Part shown: positions 1-4,557 of the stretch, piece by piece
Numbering within the stretch: the first letter of the stretch is position 1
How the letters are laid out: each line of letters opens with the position of its first letter
Assembly: GCA_029864945.1 (NCBI GenBank)
Contig: JAOTSL010000200.1
Location: 1 to 6,154 of the forward strand
DNA from: Gammaproteobacteria bacterium
GTDB lineage: Bacteria; Pseudomonadota; Gammaproteobacteria; S012-40
Length of the DNA stretch: 6,154 nt
Direction: 5' to 3'
The notes under the pieces: generated by a model
Database searches by the model: none
What the model was told of the DNA's origin: nothing
The model's input: the letters and a program-made list of their open reading frames with translations, nothing else
Translations under genes and position numbers: made by a program

Positions 1-23
1 ACAACCTGCATGCAAGTGACTAA

Positions 24-260
24 TTACTTGCTTAACATGGAGAACATCTCATCCTTCAAAGCGAGGCGCTGCTTCTTCAAATCTGCTAAATAATCATCAG
101 ATGTATTTTCGGCACCACCCTCTATTCTACCAACTTCTTTTGTAACATCATGATACTTATCAAATAATTTTGAAAAATGATTATTACTTACCTTCAGTTC
201 ATGAATTTTGTCTTTAAATTCAGGCAGCTCATGTATTAAATCGTGTTTTTCGCCAATCAT
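24..260 (-). CDS. YdcH/DUF465 family small coiled-coil protein
   Basis: The product is a 78-residue, highly charged protein with no signal peptide or membrane segment, so it is probably cytoplasmic. The family signature is visible: a central SKLFDKYHDVTKEV stretch (residues 30-43), then I-E-G-G, and a C-terminal KKQRLALKDEM segment (63-73). Together these suggest two helices forming a short antiparallel coiled coil. The length suits DUF465/YdcH proteins, usually about 70-80 residues. The molecular function of the family is not established, and I do not infer one here. The ATG start is supported by an AGGAA ribosome binding site at 269-273, 8 nt upstream. The gene lies 127 nt downstream of the MipA/OmpV gene on the same strand, with a candidate promoter in that gap. 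It could have been mistaken for SlyX, another small coiled-coil family, but the LFDKYH and LKDEM motifs favour YdcH. Confidence 0.85.
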   Translation of the reverse strand: MIGEKHDLIHELPEFKDKIHELKVSNNHFSKLFDKYHDVTKEVGRIEGGAENTSDDYLADLKKQRLALKDEMFSMLSK

Positions 261-316
261 TATGTTAATTCCTATGTTAGTTGAATCAATATTCTTTTAA
301 TGCATCTTACATACAC

Positions 317-346
317 ATTATAGCTCCACATCCAGGCAGATAGGAA
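317..346 (-). promoter_or_regulatory. Candidate sigma-70 promoter for the YdcH gene
   Basis: Read on the minus strand, a perfect TATAAT -10 hexamer lies at 317-322. The best -35 match at an 18-bp spacing is TTCCTA (341-346), which fits TTGACA poorly. Transcription would start near 310 and leave a leader of about 50 nt before the ATG. The perfect -10 box and its place in the gap between two minus-strand genes support the call; the poor -35 box weakens it. Confidence 0.35.
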
Positions 347-387
347 AATATTAGTCACTGACAACTTGCCAGAAACTCAAGCCCACC

Positions 388-1212
388 TCAATCAGGAACA
401 TAAACTCTATGCGGTGATTTAGCAAAAATCCAGCCGACAACAAAACCCGACATCAATGAATGATCTTTTTCGACAAGAGGACTGCCTATAAAGCTTGCAC
501 CAGACAAGTCATCATATCTCGCAAATGCACTCATCCATAAACGATCAAACCTTTTTTGAAAATAAGTGGTGACGCGACTGCCGCTATAACCAGCGCTGGC
601 TTCATACGAAGGCCTACCATTCTGTGAATACTCAGCCGTCACATCGTAATAATAAGCGTGAAAGCTCTGAGCCCCATATTGCGGACCGACAGCCAAATTA
701 AACTGCCAGCCATTTTTTCCCGGTTTTTTGATCAAATAATGTAAGAAAGGGGCAAACACCCAGCCATGCATATCAATCTGACGAATTGAGACAGAGCTAA
801 CAGCACGTAATGGTAGGTGTAGCAATAATGATTGCCTTCGTTTTTTCCACAAACTAATGGCCAACCTAGGGCCAAATTCCAGTGTAGTATTCAAACGTGG
901 CATCCCTCGCCTCGCGTCACTTGCACCTGCAGGCACGGGCAATCCTCCAGCAAGACTCAGCTCCAGTTTAGCCTTATCAGAAGAAAACAAGCGCCTATGC
1001 GCCCCCTCCTCACCCAGACGAGCATTCTTACCACGATAAATAGCCAGTGGCATTGGTAAAATAACATCTCGATTAGATGCTGAACCACGGTAATATGGAA
1101 TGGAAGCGTATCCAGTGGCCGCGCCTAGCTCCCACGTTGGCAAACGTTGGGCACTGACCACTGACGAAACAGCTACAAGAAGAATTAGAACAACTAACAT
1201 GCGCCGATGCAC
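388..1212 (-). CDS. MipA/OmpV family outer membrane protein
   Basis: This 274-residue protein belongs to the MipA/OmpV family of outer-membrane beta-barrels. E. coli MipA was described as a scaffold linking the murein hydrolase MltA with PBP1B; that role should not be assumed here. A signal peptide is visible: His-Arg-Arg, a hydrophobic core at residues 5-19, and likely cleavage after Ala21. Family motifs follow in order: YRGS (41-44), ARRGMP (100-105), PLRAV (134-138), GWVF (150-153), YYYDV (187-191), ARYDDLSGA (231-239), SPLV (244-247) and the final-strand GWIF (260-263). An 11-residue polar tail follows GWIF, although many family members end at this strand. The start is GTG; an in-frame ATG at 1198-1200 would remove the Arg-Arg n-region, so GTG is preferred despite no clear Shine-Dalgarno. 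The gene lies 47 nt after the upstream beta-barrel gene, probably in the same transcript. Confidence 0.88.
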   Translation of the reverse strand: MHRRMLVVLILLVAVSSVVSAQRLPTWELGAATGYASIPYYRGSASNRDVILPMPLAIYRGKNARLGEEGAHRRLFSSDKAKLELSLAGGLPVPAGASDARRGMPRLNTTLEFGPRLAISLWKKRRQSLLLHLPLRAVSSVSIRQIDMHGWVFAPFLHYLIKKPGKNGWQFNLAVGPQYGAQSFHAYYYDVTAEYSQNGRPSYEASAGYSGSRVTTYFQKRFDRLWMSAFARYDDLSGASFIGSPLVEKDHSLMSGFVVGWIFAKSPHRVYVPD

Positions 1213-1259
1213 AATGTTTGAAAATTGCCGTAAATAAGATATAGAAAAATTTTTAATAA

Positions 1260-1817
1260 TCAGAATGTGGCGTTAGCACCAAGCATTACCGAACTTAATG
1301 AGCTGGATTGCTTAATGTACCCGAGCTCAAGCGTAAAAGAACTGCCAACAACATTCCCAGCCAATAAACCTAATGCAAGCCCGCCGGTTAGATTTGTAAC
1401 ATCACTTGTCGCATCATTGGTCACATCACTGCCTAGAAAGCTGCTTGTGCGCGTTTCATCACCAAAAGCAAAAGCCAGTTTGCCTTTAAAATAAAGACTC
1501 TCATAAAAAACATGCCGATAAGCGCCGCCTACAGAAACCAGCTGATACGAATATTCACCTTTTTCTGTCTCAGCATCGGAAACTTTCGAATACCCGCCAC
1601 CGCCAATAGACTGCTGATAATCCAGTTCTGCAGAAAGACTTTTGGTAAGACCATAACCATAGGTTACATTCAAAGCGTTCATGCTATCGGGGCCATCAAT
1701 ATTATCGAACCAGCTTAAGCCTGCTTTGGCCATCCAATATTGATCGCCGTTTTCCGCATTAGCCTGACCAGCCAATCCGAATAACATTAGAAATGTGAAA
1801 AATATCGATCGCCTCAT
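1260..1817 (-). CDS. Small outer membrane beta-barrel (porin-like) protein
   Basis: The 185-residue product has a classical signal peptide: MRR, a hydrophobic core at residues 5-17, and cleavage after the Ala-Asn-Ala at 19-21. The mature chain is about 164 residues, has alternating amphipathic strands rich in Gly, Tyr and aromatic residues, and ends in Ala-Thr-Phe. A C-terminal Phe is the usual Bam-complex signal of outer-membrane barrels. The size fits an eight-stranded barrel of the OMP_b-brl/OmpX/OmpW type. I recognise the fold class but not a specific family, and no substrate can be inferred. Residues 130-145 form two copies of an eight-residue unit beginning SDVTN, probably in a surface loop. 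The ATG is well supported by AAGGGAG at 1823-1829, 5 nt upstream. The gene lies 68 nt after radC and 47 nt before the MipA/OmpV gene. Confidence 0.8.
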   Translation of the reverse strand: MRRSIFFTFLMLFGLAGQANAENGDQYWMAKAGLSWFDNIDGPDSMNALNVTYGYGLTKSLSAELDYQQSIGGGGYSKVSDAETEKGEYSYQLVSVGGAYRHVFYESLYFKGKLAFAFGDETRTSSFLGSDVTNDATSDVTNLTGGLALGLLAGNVVGSSFTLELGYIKQSSSLSSVMLGANATF

Positions 1818-1865
1818 GAATACTCCCTTTCAATAACCATAAATAAGTTTTTATAGAATACGGTG

Positions 1866-1894
1866 ATTATCGTAGATTGAGTTCTTTACAGCAA
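1866..1894 (-). promoter_or_regulatory. Candidate promoter for the outer-membrane gene pair
   Basis: On the minus strand, TTGCTG (1889-1894) and GATAAT (1866-1871) are separated by 17 bp. The -10 box matches TATAAT at five of six positions; the -35 box matches only the leading TTG. The -35 box overlaps the last codons of radC, which would let the beta-barrel and MipA/OmpV genes be expressed independently of radC. This is a consensus match only. Confidence 0.3.
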
Positions 1895-2560
1895 GCCATG
1901 CTCGGCAAACGAATACCCGCCATCATCTCCGACGATAAAGTGATCAAGCACTCGTACCTCCACCATAGATAGCGCGTCTTTTAATCGCCTGGTGATGTTT
2001 TTATCAGACTCACTGGGAGCGCTAATGCCCGATGGGTGGTTGTGCGCAAAGATAACGGCAGCCGCGTTCAGCTGCAATGCCAGTTTAACCACTTCACGCG
2101 GATAGACAGAAGCTCCGTCAATCGTACCGGTAAATAGTTCTTTAAAACAAATTATCTGATGACGATTATCCAGAAACAAAGCAGCAAACACTTCATGCTC
2201 ATAATCTCGAAGAGCGGCCTCCAAAAATCGACGCGTATCATCCGGGCTGGATAAGATATCGCCTTTTATCATTTTTTCCTGCAAATTGCGGCGGCTCATT
2301 TCCAATACAGCCTGCAATTGAGTGAATTTTGCCGGACCTAGCCCTTCGCCTTTACAAAATGAGGTCAAATCGGCCTTGAGGATGCACCGTAAACTACCAA
2401 ATTCCGTTAATAAGTCTCTTGCAAGGTCTACTGCGGTTTTACCGGGCACCCCGGTGCGAAGAAAAATTGCCAATAATTCAGCGTCCGACAATACAGACGC
2501 GCCCTGTTTGAGTAGCTTTTCCCGCGGTCGTTCATCCGCTGGCCAATCCGTTATTGCCAT
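1886..2560 (-). CDS. radC: RadC family JAMM/MPN-domain protein
   Basis: The 224-residue product has the full two-part RadC layout. The N-terminal UPF0758-type helical region contains a helix-hairpin-helix-like segment (about residues 68-90, GEGLGPAKFTQLQ). The C-terminal JAB/MPN domain spans about residues 105-224. The JAMM metal-binding signature is intact: HNHPSG gives His173 and His175, Asp186 follows in SESD, and an upstream Glu lies in EHEVF (121-125). The conserved PREVVKLAL and LDHFIVG stretches are also present. The historical DNA-repair assignment of RadC has been questioned, and the precise biochemical role is unsettled. Length is normal and no catalytic residue is missing. The ATG has only a weak purine tract upstream (AAAGAG, 2568-2573). 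The gene is divergent from coaBC, which is its usual neighbour in many gammaproteobacteria. Confidence 0.95.
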   Translation of the reverse strand: MAITDWPADERPREKLLKQGASVLSDAELLAIFLRTGVPGKTAVDLARDLLTEFGSLRCILKADLTSFCKGEGLGPAKFTQLQAVLEMSRRNLQEKMIKGDILSSPDDTRRFLEAALRDYEHEVFAALFLDNRHQIICFKELFTGTIDGASVYPREVVKLALQLNAAAVIFAHNHPSGISAPSESDKNITRRLKDALSMVEVRVLDHFIVGDDGGYSFAEHGLL

Positions 2561-2633
2561 AATTTGCTCTTTTACTTTTAATATGGAAGAAAGGCTGAAA
2601 ACTAACTCAGTTCAGTTAAATGAAAATTATGTC

Positions 2634-2648
2634 ACCCTAACTTAGGGT
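2634..2648. promoter_or_regulatory. Perfect 15-bp palindrome in the radC-coaBC divergent region
   Basis: ACCCTAA, one central C, then TTAGGGT form a perfect inverted repeat with 7-bp arms. A related half, CTAACTCAG (2602-2610), resembles CTAACTTAG (2637-2645) with one mismatch, 35 bp away. The position between two divergent genes suits an operator for a dimeric regulator. I cannot match the palindrome to a known regulator's consensus. The arms are too short, and no T-tract follows on either strand, so a terminator is unlikely. Confidence 0.4.
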
Positions 2649-2664
2649 AAGTGTCTAGCAACGT

Positions 2665-2682
2665 GCCGAATAAGCCGAATAA
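2665..2682. repeat. Two perfect tandem copies of a 9-bp unit
   Basis: GCCGAATAA occurs twice in direct succession (2665-2673 and 2674-2682), about 50 nt upstream of the preferred coaBC ATG. The repeat lies in noncoding leader if coaBC starts at 2732. If an upstream GTG at 2651 were used, it would encode a repeated Pro-Asn-Lys. Confidence 0.7.
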
Positions 2683-2695
2683 AGAGTCAAGCAGG

Positions 2696-2724
2696 GTGCA
2701 ACAATTACTATTTAAAGGTAAAAT
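2696..2724 (+). promoter_or_regulatory. Candidate coaBC promoter close to the start codon
   Basis: GTGCAA (2696-2701) and TAAAAT (2719-2724) are spaced by 17 bp. The -10 box matches TATAAT at five of six positions; the -35 box is weak. The last base of the -10 box is only 7 nt from the preferred ATG at 2732, so a transcript from this promoter would have almost no leader. The alternative is that AAAGG (2714-2718) serves as a Shine-Dalgarno, 13 nt before the ATG, on a transcript started further upstream. Confidence 0.35.
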
Positions 2725-2731
2725 CCGCCTC

Positions 2732-3949
2732 ATGAGCAATTCCAACGACTTAACACTAAATATTCTACTCTGCGTAACCGGTGGAATCGCTGCTTATAAA
2801 AGCGCAGATATTATTCGCCGCCTACAAGAGCACGGCGCAGTCGTTAGAGTGGTGATGACAGAATCAGCTGAACAATTCATTGGCAAAGTCACCCTACAGG
2901 CGTTAAGTGGGCACCCTGTTTATCAAAACATGTTCATTAGTGACGGCCGAGTAATGGAACATATTGATCTGGCCAGATGGGCAGATAAAATACTACTCGC
3001 ACCCGCTACCGCCAACACAATATCAAAGCTCGCCAACGGACAGGCTGATGACATGATCAGCACACTTTGCTTGGCGGCGGACTGCACGGTATACGTCGCC
3101 CCGTCAATGAATCACGCCATGTGGGATAATCTCGCAACGCAAAATAATATTGAAACATTAAGAGCACGTGGTATTAAAATTATTTCACCAGACTCCGGTG
3201 ATCAAGCCTGCGGGGAAACCGGCGAGGGCCGACTAAAAGAAACCGGCGCACTAGTAGCAGAATTACTGACAGACTCAACAATTCTTGCTGGAAAAAAAGT
3301 AGTCATCACCGCCGGTCCTACGCGCGAAGCAATTGATCCCGTGCGTTACATTAGCAATCATAGTTCAGGAAAAATGGGCTACGCCCTTGCCCAACAAGCC
3401 AGGCTGGCCGGTGCGAAGGTGCACGTTATAAGTGGACCGAGCAACTTACCCCAACCTGCAGGCATTTATTTTAAAAACGTCACCTCCGCCAATGAAATGC
3501 AAGATGCAGTTTTAGAGCAAGTTAATGATGCCGATATTTTTATTTCGGCTGCCGCAGTTGCTGACTATCGCCCGGCAGAATACATCGACAATAAAATAAA
3601 AAAATCATCAGATACTCTGGAAATAAAATTAATAAAAAACCCGGACATACTTGCAAACGTTTCCAGCAAAAGTAATGCGCCGTTCTGCGTTGGATTTGCT
3701 GCAGAAACACAAAACCTAGAAGAAAACGCACGAATAAAATTAACAAATAAAAATCTGGATATGATTGTTGCCAATTACGTTGGAACATCCAGCTCCGGCA
3801 ATGATATTGGTTTTAATTCTGATAAAAACTCAGTCACCATTTTAACAAAAACCAATACCGTTAACTTTCCGGAAGCCAGTAAAAATCAATTGGCCAAACA
3901 AATTATCAATTTAATAGCAGAGAATTATGAAAAAAAACATTCAAGTTAA
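2732..3949 (+). CDS. coaBC: Bifunctional phosphopantothenoylcysteine decarboxylase / phosphopantothenate-cysteine ligase
   Basis: CoaBC joins 4'-phosphopantothenate to cysteine using CTP (CoaB) and decarboxylates the product to 4'-phosphopantetheine with FMN (CoaC), two successive steps of coenzyme A synthesis in the cytosol. Counting from the ATG at 2732, the protein has 405 residues, as expected for the family. The CoaC half (about 1-185) carries TGGIAAYK (16-23), the catalytic His77 in MEHIDL, the PSMNHAMW substrate motif with Asn127, and Cys160 in the flexible QACGETGEGRL flap. The CoaB half shows TAGPTRE (193-199), DPVRYISNHSSGKMG with Asn209, AAVADYRP (274-281) and the KIKK lysine region (288-291). 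An in-frame GTG at 2651 would add 27 residues, but these match no part of the family, so the ATG is preferred. The 3' end overlaps dut by 23 nt, indicating translational coupling. Confidence 0.95.
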   Translation: MSNSNDLTLNILLCVTGGIAAYKSADIIRRLQEHGAVVRVVMTESAEQFIGKVTLQALSGHPVYQNMFISDGRVMEHIDLARWADKILLAPATANTISKLANGQADDMISTLCLAADCTVYVAPSMNHAMWDNLATQNNIETLRARGIKIISPDSGDQACGETGEGRLKETGALVAELLTDSTILAGKKVVITAGPTREAIDPVRYISNHSSGKMGYALAQQARLAGAKVHVISGPSNLPQPAGIYFKNVTSANEMQDAVLEQVNDADIFISAAAVADYRPAEYIDNKIKKSSDTLEIKLIKNPDILANVSSKSNAPFCVGFAAETQNLEENARIKLTNKNLDMIVANYVGTSSSGNDIGFNSDKNSVTILTKTNTVNFPEASKNQLAKQIINLIAENYEKKHSS

Positions 3950-4385
3950 AATACTCGACCAACGTATTGGAAAAGAATTCCCATTACCTGCATACGCAAC
4001 AGAGGGATCTGCAGGCATGGATTTGCGCGCCTGTATCGACACAGACATTGAGATTAAAGCGGGCGAGACCAAACTTATTCCTACCGGCATCTCTGTTTAT
4101 GTTGCAGATCCGGGCCTAGCGGCTATTTTATTACCCAGATCAGGCCTGGGACACAAACACGGTATCGTACTTGGCAACCTAATTGGCTTAATCGACTCGG
4201 ATTATCAAGGGCCGCTAATGGTTTCTTGCTGGAATAGAGGCCAAGAGTCTTTCACTTTAAAAGTAGGTGAAAGATTGGCTCAAATGGTAATCGTACCCGT
4301 CGTTCAAGCTTCTTTTGAAATAGTTGATGAGTTTCACGCGACCGAACGCGGTGAAGGCGGTTTTGGACATTCTGGTAGCCATTAA
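3927..4385 (+). CDS. dut: Deoxyuridine 5'-triphosphate nucleotidohydrolase (dUTPase)
   Basis: Dut is a homotrimeric cytosolic enzyme that hydrolyses dUTP to dUMP and pyrophosphate. It keeps uracil out of DNA and supplies dUMP for thymidylate synthesis. All five trimeric-dUTPase motifs are present in order over 152 residues: SAGMDL (28-33), PRSGLGHKHG (70-79), GLIDSDYQG (87-95, with the catalytic Asp90), GERLAQM (114-120) and the C-terminal RGEGGFGHSG arm (141-150) that closes over the substrate. Length and sequence closely follow E. coli Dut. The ATG lies inside the end of coaBC in another frame (23-nt overlap) with only a weak purine-rich site (GCAGAG) upstream, so translation probably depends on ribosomes finishing coaBC. 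Part of the TAA stop lies in the direct repeat that flanks the palindromic element immediately downstream. Confidence 0.97.
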   Translation: MKKNIQVKILDQRIGKEFPLPAYATEGSAGMDLRACIDTDIEIKAGETKLIPTGISVYVADPGLAAILLPRSGLGHKHGIVLGNLIGLIDSDYQGPLMVSCWNRGQESFTLKVGERLAQMVIVPVVQASFEIVDEFHATERGEGGFGHSGSH

Positions 4386-4391
4386 AAGATT
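4384..4391. repeat. Left 8-bp flanking direct repeat (candidate target-site duplication)
   Basis: AAAAGATT begins at the second base of the dut stop codon and abuts the left end (GTAAC) of the palindromic element. An identical copy abuts the right end at 4532-4539. The repeat does not extend further on either side. Confidence 0.6.
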
Positions 4392-4531
4392 GTAACTGCT
4401 CAGCGTGTTTAGATTTTGCCTCAGACCAAGGCGTTTTCGCACGGAGAGAGGGAGCATATAAAAATATGTGACCGCTTGAGTACGAAAACAACGCAGATAT
4501 GAGGTAAAAGATGAATACGCCGAGTAGTTAC
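4392..4531. mobile_element. MITE-like 140-bp palindromic element with an ERIC-like core
   Basis: This noncoding stretch is an imperfect inverted repeat centred at 4461.5. The termini are GTAACTGCTCAGCG on the left and, read on the minus strand, GTAACTACTCGGCG on the right (12 of 14 identical). In the outermost 34 positions of each arm, 26 pair without gaps, and four of the eight mismatches would be G-U pairs in plus-strand RNA. TTTTCG also recurs in both arms with a one-base offset. The centre is GGAGC, 12 nt, GTGAC (4451-4472), with CATAT-AAAA-ATATG as the apical hairpin. ERIC repeats share GGAGC-N12-GTGAC in their core. A perfect 8-bp direct repeat flanks the element. It has no room for a transposase, so any movement would need one supplied in trans. 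It lies between two co-directional genes and would be transcribed as a long hairpin. The palindrome is directly visible; mobility is inferred. Confidence 0.75.
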
Positions 4532-4539
4532 AAAAGATT
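4532..4539. repeat. Right 8-bp flanking direct repeat (candidate target-site duplication)
   Basis: This is the second copy of AAAAGATT, immediately after the right terminus (GTTAC) of the palindromic element. Collapsing the element and one copy leaves 24 nt between the dut stop and the algC ATG. Confidence 0.6.
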
Positions 4540-4546
4540 AAGTAAT

Positions 4547-4551
4547 AAGGA
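4547..4551 (+). promoter_or_regulatory. algC ribosome binding site
   Basis: AAGGA lies 6 nt before the algC ATG and fixes that start. It sits outside the palindromic element, 15 nt past its right end, so the hairpin need not mask it. Confidence 0.75.
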
Positions 4552-4557
4552 TTAAGC

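Noticed and set aside
1..23. TGCATGCA palindrome (7-14) downstream of the YdcH gene as a terminator.
   Set aside because: The stem is only 4 bp with no loop, and no T-tract follows on the minus strand.
308..327. A second GGAGC-N12-GTAAG pattern on the minus strand, resembling the ERIC-like core at 4451-4472.
   Set aside because: The right half reads GTAAG, not GTGAC, and no inverted repeat extends on either side. The N12 holds the perfect TATAAT better explained as the YdcH promoter.
359..387. GTCAGTGAC inverted repeat after the MipA/OmpV gene as a terminator.
   Set aside because: It has 4-bp arms with one central base, too short for a stable stem, and only a broken T-run follows.
832..1059. 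Plus-strand open frames opposite the MipA/OmpV gene.
   Set aside because: The minus strand encodes a clear full-length family member here. The plus-strand translations show no domain or signal.
2651..2731. 27-residue N-terminal extension of CoaBC from a GTG start.
   Set aside because: The only nearby Shine-Dalgarno-like run (AGGG) is 3 nt from the GTG, too close. The extension has no counterpart in the family, and the ATG at 2732 gives the normal length.
4476..4502. Weak promoter-like pair TTGAGT and TATGAG inside the right arm of the palindromic element.
   Set aside because: Both hexamers match the consensus at only four of six positions, which is expected often in AT-rich sequence.
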